Positions 33,085-41,181 of a stretch of 64,000 nt of DNA are shown piece by piece. Numbering within the stretch: position 1 is the first letter of the stretch; every line of letters begins with the position of its first letter. The position numbers and the translations under genes were made by a program. Origin of the DNA: Sporichthya polymorpha DSM 43042 (GTDB lineage: Bacteria; Actinomycetota; Actinomycetes; Sporichthyales; Sporichthyaceae); contig NZ_KB913029.1 in the NCBI RefSeq assembly GCF_000384115.1, positions 3,261,057 to 3,325,056 of the forward strand, written 5' to 3'. Below the pieces are notes generated by a model that was not told where the DNA came from, did no database searches, and worked only from the letters and a program-made list of their open reading frames with translations.

Positions 33085-34481
33085 GAGTCCTCGTCACCGG
33101 GGCGACCGGCGCGTTCGGAGCGCCGTTGTGCGAGGCCCTCGTCGCCGGCGGGGTCGAGGTGCTCGGCATGGCCCGTCGCCGGCCGGCCAACTTCCCGGCG
33201 GGCGCCGAGTTCGTTCCCGGCGACATCCGGGACGCGAACGCCGTCGACGCCGCGGTCGCCAAGGCCGACCGCGTCGTGCACCTCGCGTGGTTCATGGGCG
33301 TGGCGAAGGACCGGGAGGCGGCCGAACGGATCAACCTGGACGGCACGCGCAACGTCATCGCCGCGGCGCGCCGGCACGGGACCGAGAAGCTGATCTTCTC
33401 CTCGTCGGTGACCGCCTACGGGGTGACGCCGGGTCACGGGCCGTACCGAGAGGACGACGAGCGCCGACCCGACCCGGAGCTGCAGTACGCCCACCACAAG
33501 ATGGTCGTCGAGGACGAGTTGCTCGCCAGCGGTGTCCCGCTCGCGATGGTGCGGCCGAACATCGTGATCGGCCGCAGCGTGTCCTCGATGTCCGTGGCCG
33601 TCCTCGCGACGCCGGTGCTCGTCGGCGTCCGCGGCGAGGAGAACCCGTTCCAGTTCGTCCACCAGGACGACGTGATGCGCTTCCTGTACGCGGTGACGAC
33701 AGGGGAGCGGACCGGGCTGGTCAACCTCGCCGACTCCGGGACCGCGAGCCTCGAACGCGTCGGCGAGATCCTCGGCCGGCGTGTGGTGCGATTCCCCGCC
33801 GGGATGCTCGGCCGCAGCATGGACGCAATGTTCCGGCTCGGCCTGTCCGACGTCGACAGCGTCGCGCTCGACATGCTTCAGGAGTTCCCGGTCGCGGACA
33901 CCACCGCGCTGCGCGAGCAGTGGGGGTTCCGGACGACCTGGTCGATGGAGGACGCCCTGCGCGACACCCGGCGCGCGATCGCGGGCGTCAACGTGCTGGG
34001 GACGAAGTCGGTTCGCCGCCGCGACGCTCCGGTGCTGCCGCCGGTGGGTGGCGCCCTCGGCTCGGTGGCGAGTCTTGCGCCGGCGGTGGTGCGGACGGTC
34101 TCCGACATCCTGCCCGCCTCGCCGTTCCGCGACGACCTGCTGGCCCGCGCGGCCGGGGGCTGGGTCCAGCGGCGGAGTCACGACCGGCGGCACGTCGCGG
34201 TGTGGGCGCAGCGCGAGACCGCGTTGCTGCTCGGGCCGCGGCCGGGCGCGGACGACCCGCAGGTGGCGGTCGGCCGGGTTCATCAGCTCAGCGACCTGCT
34301 CGTCGATCTCGTCGCCCTGGCGACGGACGAACCGGCGGTGCTGCCGCAGGTCCGGACCGTCGCCGAGGCGCTGGAGCGGGCGGTGCCGCCGCTCGCGTCC
34401 GCGGTCGACCGTGAGCCGTGGGCGGCTCCGCTGGGCGAGCTCGTCTCCGCCGTCCGGACCGGGCCGACGGCGTGGCGGTGA
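33081..34481 (+). CDS. NAD-dependent epimerase/dehydratase-family protein with extra C-terminal domain
   Basis: 466 residues. Residues 1-~310 align with the epimerase half of the two large fusions (VTGATGAFGAPLCEALVAGG; FSSSVTAYGV; catalytic Tyr-Lys in YAHHK; QFVHQDDVMRFL). The remaining ~150 residues (WVQRRSHDRRHVAVWAQRE onward) have no phosphohistidine motif and do not resemble the PEP-swivel part; I do not recognise them. This is a third, differently equipped member of the same family in one window. The SDR part probably acts on a hydroxy or keto group of a CoA ester or terpenoid. Overlaps with both neighbours. Confidence 0.76.
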   Translation: MRVLVTGATGAFGAPLCEALVAGGVEVLGMARRRPANFPAGAEFVPGDIRDANAVDAAVAKADRVVHLAWFMGVAKDREAAERINLDGTRNVIAAARRHGTEKLIFSSSVTAYGVTPGHGPYREDDERRPDPELQYAHHKMVVEDELLASGVPLAMVRPNIVIGRSVSSMSVAVLATPVLVGVRGEENPFQFVHQDDVMRFLYAVTTGERTGLVNLADSGTASLERVGEILGRRVVRFPAGMLGRSMDAMFRLGLSDVDSVALDMLQEFPVADTTALREQWGFRTTWSMEDALRDTRRAIAGVNVLGTKSVRRRDAPVLPPVGGALGSVASLAPAVVRTVSDILPASPFRDDLLARAAGGWVQRRSHDRRHVAVWAQRETALLLGPRPGADDPQVAVGRVHQLSDLLVDLVALATDEPAVLPQVRTVAEALERAVPPLASAVDREPWAAPLGELVSAVRTGPTAWR

Positions 34482-35566
34482 GCACGGCAACGAGCATCGT
34501 GGAGGAGTTCGCCGCGTTGGTGGCGCAGGAGCTCCCAGCACACCGGCGCGAGCACCCCGACGAGTCGTGGGCCTCGCGGGTCGCGTGGCAACGACGGCTG
34601 CACGCGCACGGCTGGGCGGCGCCGGGGTGGCCGGTCGAGCACGGTGGCCGCGGTCTCGGGGCGGCGGAGCGGGTCGCCGTCGAGGCGGTCCTCGCGCGGG
34701 CCGGGGCGCCGATGGTCGCGGGCGTCCTCGGGATCAACAACGTCGCGCCCGCGCTGATGGCGTTCGGGACGCCGGAGCAGGTCGCGCACCTGCCGGCGAT
34801 CCTCGACGCCGCCGAGATCTGGTGCCAAGGCTTCAGCGAGCCCGAGGCGGGGAGCGACCTCGCCTCGCTGCGCACCCGCGCCCGCCGCGACGGCGACGCA
34901 TATGTGATTGACGGTCAGAAGGTCTGGACCTCGCAGGGCGTCGAGGCGACGCACTGTCAGCTACTGGTCCGCACCGACCCGGACGCGCCCGCGCACAGAG
35001 GGATCTCGGCGCTGCTGGTGCCGATGGACACCCCCGGCGTCACGGCCCGGCCGTTGCGCCAGGCCAACGGAGCGACCGAGTTCGCGGAGGTCTTCTTCGA
35101 CGGCGTCCGCGTCCCGGCGTCGGCGCTGCTCGGTGCGGAGAACGACGGGTGGCGCGTCACGATGACGACGCTCGCCCACGAGCGTTCGGGCCAGGTCGCG
35201 CTCGCGCAGGCCGTCGAGGCGGATTTGCGCCGCGCGCTGGGCCTGCTGAACCGTCCGCTCGACCCGATCGAGCGCGACCTCGTCGGCCGCCGGCTCGCCG
35301 AGGCCCGCGTCGCCGGGCTGTTGGGGGAGCGGGCCCTGCTCGCCGAACGTCCCGGCCCGGCCCAGTCGGTGGTGAAGCTCGCGTGGAGCCTCGCCCGGCG
35401 GCGGATGACTGAGACGGTCCAGGACCTCTCCGGCCCCGCCGGCCTGCTCGCGAACCACGCGTCGTCCGAGTACCTCTACGGCCGCGCCGCCACCATCGCC
35501 GCCGGGACCACCGAGATCGTCAAGGACCTCCTCGCCGACCGCGTCCTCGGCCTCCCCCGCCGCTGA
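34478..35566 (+). CDS. Acyl-CoA dehydrogenase
   Basis: 362 residues. WCQGFSEPEAGSDLASLRTRARRDGDAYVIDGQKVWTS (residues ~112-150), GRAATIAAGTTEIVKDLLADRVLGLPR at the carboxy-terminus. Of the large-subunit kind seen at 3887, 45654 and 46898, but no small-subunit gene is adjacent. It is last in the seven-gene operon and ends just before the terminator hairpin at 35585. GTG 34478 overlaps the epimerase stop (GTGA). It may pair with a small subunit encoded elsewhere in the window. Confidence 0.88.
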   Translation: MSTATSIVEEFAALVAQELPAHRREHPDESWASRVAWQRRLHAHGWAAPGWPVEHGGRGLGAAERVAVEAVLARAGAPMVAGVLGINNVAPALMAFGTPEQVAHLPAILDAAEIWCQGFSEPEAGSDLASLRTRARRDGDAYVIDGQKVWTSQGVEATHCQLLVRTDPDAPAHRGISALLVPMDTPGVTARPLRQANGATEFAEVFFDGVRVPASALLGAENDGWRVTMTTLAHERSGQVALAQAVEADLRRALGLLNRPLDPIERDLVGRRLAEARVAGLLGERALLAERPGPAQSVVKLAWSLARRRMTETVQDLSGPAGLLANHASSEYLYGRAATIAAGTTEIVKDLLADRVLGLPRR

Positions 35567-35584
35567 CCCGCCTTCGATGCGAAG

Positions 35585-35628
35585 AAAGGGTGACACCCCT
35601 TACTGCGCAGTAAGGGGTGTCACCCTTT
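35585..35628. terminator. 44-bp perfect palindromic terminator, copy 3 of the dispersed element
   Basis: AAAGGGTGACACCCCTTACTG and its exact reverse complement meet at a GCGC centre; a run of T residues follows. It separates the convergent acyl-CoA dehydrogenase and aldehyde dehydrogenase genes. The core is the same as at 3799 and 19214. Confidence 0.8.
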
Positions 35629-35651
35629 TTTCACAGGGGCGGCGAGGGTGG

Positions 35652-37136
35652 TCAGCCGGCGTGCCACTGGATCGTCTTCTGCTCGGTGAACTCGTCGAGG
35701 GCGCCCTCGCCGAGTTCGCGGCCGAGGCCGCTGCGGCGCCAGCCGCCGAAGGGGGCCCAGGGGCTCATGCCGCCGGTGCCGCCGTTGATCGAGACGTTGC
35801 CGGTCCGGAGGCGGCAGGCGAGGTCGTAGGCGTGGGCGGGGTCGCCGAAGACCGCCCCGGACAGGCCGTACTGCGAGTCGTTGGCGATCGCGACGGCCTC
35901 GTCGTCGGTGTCGAACGGGATCGCGAGGAGCACCGGGCCGAAGATCTCGTCCTGGGCGACGGGGCTGGAGTTGTCGAGGCCGGTGACGAGCGTCGGCCGG
36001 TAGTAGAAGCCGCGGTCGAGGCCCTCGGGGCGCGTGCCGCCGGCGACGACCTCGCCGCCGCCGGAGCGCGCGAGCTCGACGTAGGACTCGACCCGCGCGC
36101 GCTGGGACTCGCGGATCAGCGGGCCCATCACCGTCGACGGGTCGCGGGGGTCGCCGACGGTCACCTTGTCGAGCCCGCCGGCGAGCATGCCGACGTACTC
36201 GTCGAAGCGGCTGCGGTGGACGAGGTGCCGCGTCCACAACGCACAGCCCTGCCCGGAGAACGTCGCGGCCTGCGCGACGCCGCCGGCGACGGCCTGCGCG
36301 AGGTCGGCCTCCGGCAGCACGATCATCGCGGACTTGCCGCCGAGCTCCAGGAGCACGCGCTTCATCGTCGGCGCGGCCTGGACGAGGATCTGCTCGCCGA
36401 CCGCATCCGATCCCGTGAACGTCACGGCGTCGACGCGGGGGTCGGTCGTCAGCTGCTGCGCGACCTCCAGCCCACCGGTGACGACGTTGAGCACACCGGG
36501 CGGAAGCTCGGCCTCCTCGGCGGCCCGCGCGATCAGCAGCGCCTCCAGCGGCGTGTACGGCGAGGGTTTGAGCACCAGCGTGCAGCCGGCAGCCAGCGCC
36601 GGCGCGAGCTTCATGACGTTGAGGAAGAACGGGGCGTTGAACGGCGTGATCGCGGAGACCACCCCGATCGGCTCGCGGCGCAGCACGCCGGATCCGAGGA
36701 CGCGGCCGTGCCGGCCGGTGATGGTCGTCGCGGGGAGCGGGGTCTCCGGCCGCCAACCGTGCAGGTGCTCGACGAACCACTCGAGGTGCCGCAGCGGGGT
36801 GTCCACCTGCGCGCGCCGGGCGGTCATGGCCGAGGTGCCGACCTCGTCGATGACGACGTCGGCGATCGCGTCGGCCCAGTCGGTGAAGACGCCGAGCAGC
36901 CGCTCCAGCGCCGCGCCTCGCTGACGGGGCGTCAGCTGGGGCCACGGCCCGGTGTCGAAGGCGCGGCGGGCGGCGGCGAGGGCGAGGTCGGTCTCGACCG
37001 TACCGCCGACCGGAGCCGACGCGATGGCGGCCTCCGTCGCGGGGTTCAGCACCGGTTCGCTCGCCGCGGTGGGCACCCAGCGCCCGTCGACGTAGAGCCC
37101 GTCGAAGACGCGCAGGTCCGGGGCCGCAGCCGCCAT
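35652..37136 (-). CDS. Aldehyde dehydrogenase (NAD(P)+)
   Basis: 494 residues, standard length. ITPFNAPFFLNVMKLAPALAAGCTLVLKPSPYTPLEA (residues ~165-200; Asn of the active site), general-base Glu in LLELGGKSA near 262, nucleophilic Cys in FSGQGC near 297, EIFGPVLLAIPF near 392. Oxidises an aldehyde to the acid, which the ligases could activate. ATG 37136 has GAGGAGG just upstream and is preferred to an ATG at 37163 lying in the promoter. Divergent from the FprA-like gene. Confidence 0.92.
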   Translation of the reverse strand: MAAAAPDLRVFDGLYVDGRWVPTAASEPVLNPATEAAIASAPVGGTVETDLALAAARRAFDTGPWPQLTPRQRGAALERLLGVFTDWADAIADVVIDEVGTSAMTARRAQVDTPLRHLEWFVEHLHGWRPETPLPATTITGRHGRVLGSGVLRREPIGVVSAITPFNAPFFLNVMKLAPALAAGCTLVLKPSPYTPLEALLIARAAEEAELPPGVLNVVTGGLEVAQQLTTDPRVDAVTFTGSDAVGEQILVQAAPTMKRVLLELGGKSAMIVLPEADLAQAVAGGVAQAATFSGQGCALWTRHLVHRSRFDEYVGMLAGGLDKVTVGDPRDPSTVMGPLIRESQRARVESYVELARSGGGEVVAGGTRPEGLDRGFYYRPTLVTGLDNSSPVAQDEIFGPVLLAIPFDTDDEAVAIANDSQYGLSGAVFGDPAHAYDLACRLRTGNVSINGGTGGMSPWAPFGGWRRSGLGRELGEGALDEFTEQKTIQWHAG

Positions 37137-37157
37137 CGGTCCTCCTCGAAGTCCGCT

Positions 37158-37170
37158 AATCATTTACACT
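37158..37170 (+). promoter_or_regulatory. Leaderless promoter with AATCAT-type element (FprA-like gene)
   Basis: AATCATTTACACT, then 7 nt and GTG 37178. TACACT is the -10 box. It shares AATCATTTACACTGT (15 bp) with the promoter at 38122. Confidence 0.6.
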
Positions 37171-37177
37171 GTAACCC

Positions 37178-38101
37178 GTGCCTGCACCTGCAGAACGACT
37201 CGTTGCGGTGATCGGTGCGGGCCCCGCGGGGCTGGCCGTTGTCGAGGCCCTGCTCGCCCGGGCGAACTCCGCACTCGCCGTCGAATGGCTCGAGCGGTCC
37301 CCGCGCCCCGACGCGATGCTCCGCCACGGTCCGGCCTCCGGCGCGGAGGTGCTCCGCGGCGTCGCCCGCCGCCTCGCGGCCGTCCTCGCCGACCCGCGCG
37401 TGCGCTTCCGCGGGAACGTCTCGGTCGGAACCGACCTCTCCTGGGACGAGGTGCGCGACCGCTGCACCGCTGTCGTCGCCGCCACCGGGGCCCCGGCCGA
37501 CCGGGCGCTGCGCATCCCCGGCGCGGACGCGGTCGGCGTCGGGACGCTCACCTACCTGCGCGCCGCCCGCGCGGGGAGTGCGGACACGTACACGCCGGCG
37601 ATCGACCCGGTCGTCGACGCCGCCGTCGCCCTCGAGCCCACGGCAGCGGACGTGACGGACCTGCTCGCCGGGGTCCCGCGCGTCGAGCTGCTTGCCGGCG
37701 TCGAGCTGGTCGGCATTGTCGGGCGCAACCGGGCCCGCGCGATCCGCGTCGCCGAGCGCGGCCCCGACGGCCGCCTGCGCATCCGCGACCACCGCGCCCA
37801 GCTGGTCCTGCGTCCCCACGACCCGCGCGCCGCCGACGCCCCGCCCGCCGACGTTCTCCGCGCCGGGTGGGTCGGCCGCGACCCGGTCGTCGGCGGCTCG
37901 CACCGGGAGGACGCCGGCGCGGTCGTCGAGGCGGTGATCGCCGCCACCACGCCGGCCACCGGGCTCCCCGAACTCGGCACCGGGCTCGGGGCCTGGGACC
38001 CGATCACCGAGGTGGAGACGCTGCTCGCCCGGTTCGCGGTGGAGGGGACGCGGCCGCTCGCCGACTACGACGCCCTGCTCGCGGATGCGGACGACGACTG
38101 A
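37178..38101 (+). CDS. FprA/adrenodoxin-reductase-like flavoprotein, short form
   Basis: 307 residues. VAVIGAGPAGLAVVEALL (residues ~9-26) binds FAD, CTAVVAATGAPADRALRIPGAD near 92-115 and the terminal AGWVGRDPVVGGSHREDAGAVVEAVI region match ferredoxin-NADP reductases of the adrenodoxin-reductase class. It is far shorter than the ~450-residue family norm, the NADP domain being reduced. It might supply electrons to the P450s through an unlinked ferredoxin, or be a divergent enzyme. The GTG start is leaderless. Confidence 0.65.
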   Translation: MPAPAERLVAVIGAGPAGLAVVEALLARANSALAVEWLERSPRPDAMLRHGPASGAEVLRGVARRLAAVLADPRVRFRGNVSVGTDLSWDEVRDRCTAVVAATGAPADRALRIPGADAVGVGTLTYLRAARAGSADTYTPAIDPVVDAAVALEPTAADVTDLLAGVPRVELLAGVELVGIVGRNRARAIRVAERGPDGRLRIRDHRAQLVLRPHDPRAADAPPADVLRAGWVGRDPVVGGSHREDAGAVVEAVIAATTPATGLPELGTGLGAWDPITEVETLLARFAVEGTRPLADYDALLADADDD

Positions 38102-38121
38102 TCCTCTGCACAAACTGCGCG

Positions 38122-38134
38122 AATCATTTACACT
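38122..38134 (+). promoter_or_regulatory. Leaderless promoter with AATCAT-type element (amidohydrolase)
   Basis: AATCATTTACACT, 7 nt, ATG 38142, overlapping the end of nothing upstream (the FprA-like gene stops at 38101). Same 15-bp core as at 37158. Confidence 0.6.
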
Positions 38135-38141
38135 GTTGCGC

Positions 38142-39326
38142 ATGCCTCTGCAGGACTGGATGAAGCTCGTGTCGGTCGACGACCACGCGATCGAGACCGC
38201 CGACGTCTGGACCTCGCGGGTCCCGGCGAAGTACGGGGACGCGATCCCGCACGTCGAGGAGGTTGAGGTCGACGCGGCCCGCCTCCAGCTCGGCGCCACG
38301 GCGCACGGGCGCGTGCAGACGTGGGTCTACGCGGGCAAGCAGTACCCGCAGATCGGGCTGAACGCCGTCGCGGGCAAGGACCCGCGGACCTGGGACGTCG
38401 AGCCCGCCCGCTACGACGACATGCGCCCCGGCTGCTACGACCCGGTCGCCCGGCTCGCGGACATGGACGCCGACGGCGTCTGGGCCCAGCTCTGCTTCCC
38501 GAGCTTCGCGCGGTTCGCCGGCACCCGCTTCCTCGAGGGCGACGACCGCGCCCTCGCGCTCGACTGCATCCGCGCCTGGAACGACTGGATGCTGGAGTAC
38601 TGGTGCGGCGCCGCCCCGGACCGCTACGTGCCGGTCTGCGTCCTGCCGCTGTGGGACGTCGACGCGTGCGTCACCGAGCTCCGCCGCGCGATCGACCTCG
38701 GGGCGCGCTGCATCTCGTTCCCGGAGAACTGCTCGCCGCTCGGCCTCCCGTCGTTCCACACCGACCACTGGGACCCGGTTTTCGCCCGCGCCGAGGAGGC
38801 CGGGATGCCGCTGATGATGCACTTCGGCACCTCGGGCCGGACGCCGTTCGTCAGCCCGGACGCGCCCACGCCCGTGACGATCACTCAGATGGGCCTGAAC
38901 AGCATGTCGGCGATGGCGGATCTGCTGCTGTCGCGGACGTTCCACCAGTTCCCGGCGCTCAAGGTCGCCTTCGCCGAGGGCGGCACGGGCTGGATCCCCT
39001 ACATGCTCGAGCGCATCGACTCGGTCTGGGAGCGCCACCGCTGGTACTCCGGTGTGGACGTCGAGACCCGGCCCTCAACCCTGTTCGCCCGCAACGTCTG
39101 GGGCTGCTTCATCTCCGACCAGGCCGGCATCGACTTCCGCCACCGCATCGGCGTCGACCGCATCACCTACGAGAGCGACTACCCGCACTCGGACAGCCTG
39201 TGGCCGCACTCGCGCAAGCACCTGGCCGAGGCGCTGATCGACGTCCCCGACGAGGAGGCGCACCGCATCGTCGAGCTCAACGCGTGTGAGCTCCTCGGCT
39301 GGCGGCCCTGGGCCGAGTCGGCATGA
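38142..39326 (+). CDS. Amidohydrolase-2 family protein, copy 1
   Basis: 394 residues, metal-dependent amidohydrolase/decarboxylase fold (ACMSD-like). N-terminal SVDDHAIE corresponds to the metal-binding region, ISFPENCSPLGLPSFHTDHWDP near residue 195, MMHFGTSGR near 230 (metal His), and YESDYPHSDSLWPHSR near 345 (conserved Asp). It would hydrolyse or decarboxylate a pathway intermediate. Its product is about nine-tenths identical by eye to that of 40002-41177. Overlaps the HAD gene (ATGA). Confidence 0.83.
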   Translation: MPLQDWMKLVSVDDHAIETADVWTSRVPAKYGDAIPHVEEVEVDAARLQLGATAHGRVQTWVYAGKQYPQIGLNAVAGKDPRTWDVEPARYDDMRPGCYDPVARLADMDADGVWAQLCFPSFARFAGTRFLEGDDRALALDCIRAWNDWMLEYWCGAAPDRYVPVCVLPLWDVDACVTELRRAIDLGARCISFPENCSPLGLPSFHTDHWDPVFARAEEAGMPLMMHFGTSGRTPFVSPDAPTPVTITQMGLNSMSAMADLLLSRTFHQFPALKVAFAEGGTGWIPYMLERIDSVWERHRWYSGVDVETRPSTLFARNVWGCFISDQAGIDFRHRIGVDRITYESDYPHSDSLWPHSRKHLAEALIDVPDEEAHRIVELNACELLGWRPWAESA

Positions 39327-39952
39327 CGCCGGCGGCGCCGGTCGCGCTGTTGTGCGACTACGCCGGTGTCCTGACGACCTCGATGTACGGCGCCGCCCAG
39401 CAGGTCTGCCGGGAGTTCGGCGTCGACTACCCGCACTTCCGTGCGACCCTGCGTGCGCTGCGCGACGTCGACGACCCCGTCGAGCGCATCGAGTGCGGTG
39501 AGGTCGTCCGTACCGAGTTCCTGGAGCAGTTCCACGTCCAGCTGACCGAGTCGCTCGGCGGCCTCGACGGCGAGCGGTTCCTCGACCGGATGGCCGAGCT
39601 GATCCAGCCCGAGCCGGGCATGAACGCGGCCGTCGAGCGGCTCCGCGCCGCGGGGATCCCGACGGCACTCGTCAGCAACAGCTGGGACAACGCCTACCCG
39701 CCGGAGGTGCTGGCGCGCTTCGACGTCGTGGTCCTCTCCGGCGAGGTCGGGTTGCGCAAGCCCGACGCGGACATCTTCGAGCTCACCGCGAAGCAACTCG
39801 GCGTCGAACCGGATCAGTGTGTCCTCGTCGACGACTTCGAGGTGAACACCGCCGGGGCCTCGGCCCTCGGGATCCGCACGATCCTTCACACCGACGTCGA
39901 TGCGACGCTCCGTCAGCTCTCCGCCTGGTTCGGCGTCTCCCTCGCGCTCTGA
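39323..39952 (+). CDS. HAD-superfamily hydrolase-like protein
   Basis: 209 residues. Motif I LLCDYAGVL has the nucleophile Asp but Ala in place of the second Asp, motif II LVSNSW, motif III LRKPDADIF, motif IV CVLVDDFEVN. As in the HAD protein at 9995, this variant motif I is typical of sEH-N/ACAD10-type domains. It is placed between the two amidohydrolase copies, coupled by ATGA to the first. Substrate unknown. Confidence 0.8.
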   Translation: MTPAAPVALLCDYAGVLTTSMYGAAQQVCREFGVDYPHFRATLRALRDVDDPVERIECGEVVRTEFLEQFHVQLTESLGGLDGERFLDRMAELIQPEPGMNAAVERLRAAGIPTALVSNSWDNAYPPEVLARFDVVVLSGEVGLRKPDADIFELTAKQLGVEPDQCVLVDDFEVNTAGASALGIRTILHTDVDATLRQLSAWFGVSLAL

Positions 39953-40001
39953 CGCCGAGGTACGGTAGGAACGGCCGATCGGCTCACCGAGGAGCGGTCC
40001 C

Positions 40002-41177
40002 ATGCCGCTGCAGGACTTCATGAAGCTGGTCTCCGTCGACGACCACGCGATCGAGACCGCGGACGTCTGGACCTCCCGCGTCCCCGCGAAGTACGGGGAC
40101 GCGATCCCGCACGTGGAGGAGGTGGAGGTCGACACCGTCCGGCTGCAACTGAACGCGACGGCGCACGGCCGGGTGCAGACGTGGGTCTACGCCGGGAAGA
40201 CCTATCCCTCGATCGGGCTGAACGCGGTCGCGGGCAAGGACCCGCGAACCTGGGACGTCGAGCCGGCCCGGTTCGACGACATGCGGCCGGGTTGCTACGA
40301 CCCGGTCGCGCGGCTCGCGGACATGGACGCCGACGGGGTGTGGGCCCAGCTGTGCTTCCCGAGCTTCCCGCGCTTCGCCGGGACGCGTTTCCTCGAAGGT
40401 GAGGACCGCGCCCTGGCGCTCGACTGCATCCGCGCCTGGAACGACTGGATGCTGGAGTACTGGTGCGGCGTCGCGCCGGACCGGTACATCCCCGTCTGCG
40501 TGCTGCCGCTGTGGGATCTCGACGCGTGCGTGACCGAACTGCGGCGCGCGATCGACCTCGGGGCGCGCTGCATCTCGTTCCCGGAGAACTGCTCGCCGCT
40601 CGGGCTGCCGTCCTTCCACACCGACCACTGGGACCCGGTTTTCGCCCGCGCCGAGGAGGCCGGGATGCCGCTGATGATGCACTTCGGCACCTCGGGCCGG
40701 ACGCCCTTCGTCAGCCCTGACGCCCCGGCCCCGGTCGTGGTGTCGCAGATGGGCTTGAACAGCATGTCGGCGACGGCCGACCTTCTTCTCTCGCCCACGT
40801 TCCACAAGTTTCCCCGGCTTCAGGTCGCCCTCGCGGAGGGCGGGACGGGCTGGATCCCGTACCTGCTCGAGCGCATCGACTCGGTGTGGGAGCGCCACCG
40901 CTGGTACTCCGGCGTCGACGTCGAGACCCGGCCCTCCACCCTGTTCGCCCGGAACATGTGGGGCTGCTTCATCACCGACCAGGCCGGCATCGACCTCCGC
41001 CACCGCATCGGCGTCGACCGCCTGCTGTACGAGAGCGACTACCCGCACTCCGACAGCCTGTGGCCACACTCGCGCAAGCACCTCGCCGAGGCGCTGACCG
41101 ACGTCCCCGACGACGAGGCCCACCGGATCGCCGAGCTCAACGCCTGCGAGCTGCTGCGCTGGCGGCCCTGGGTCTAG
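40002..41177 (+). CDS. Amidohydrolase-2 family protein, copy 2
   Basis: 391 residues, near-duplicate of 38142-39326 with all metal-binding positions kept (SVDDHAIE, MMHFGTSGR, YESDYPHSDS). Differences are scattered conservative changes; the carboxy-terminus is three residues shorter. A 92-bp stretch (40614-40705) is base-for-base identical to copy 1 while flanking codons differ at silent sites, suggesting gene conversion. ATG 40002 has AGGAG upstream, unlike the leaderless copy 1, so the two are controlled differently. Confidence 0.83.
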   Translation: MPLQDFMKLVSVDDHAIETADVWTSRVPAKYGDAIPHVEEVEVDTVRLQLNATAHGRVQTWVYAGKTYPSIGLNAVAGKDPRTWDVEPARFDDMRPGCYDPVARLADMDADGVWAQLCFPSFPRFAGTRFLEGEDRALALDCIRAWNDWMLEYWCGVAPDRYIPVCVLPLWDLDACVTELRRAIDLGARCISFPENCSPLGLPSFHTDHWDPVFARAEEAGMPLMMHFGTSGRTPFVSPDAPAPVVVSQMGLNSMSATADLLLSPTFHKFPRLQVALAEGGTGWIPYLLERIDSVWERHRWYSGVDVETRPSTLFARNMWGCFITDQAGIDLRHRIGVDRLLYESDYPHSDSLWPHSRKHLAEALTDVPDDEAHRIAELNACELLRWRPWV

Positions 41178-41181
41178 CGCC

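Noticed and set aside
2245-35566. Integration of a mobile island
   Set aside because: No transposase, integrase, tRNA end, flanking direct repeats or clear shift in base composition was seen; the repeats present are terminator-like or palindromic.
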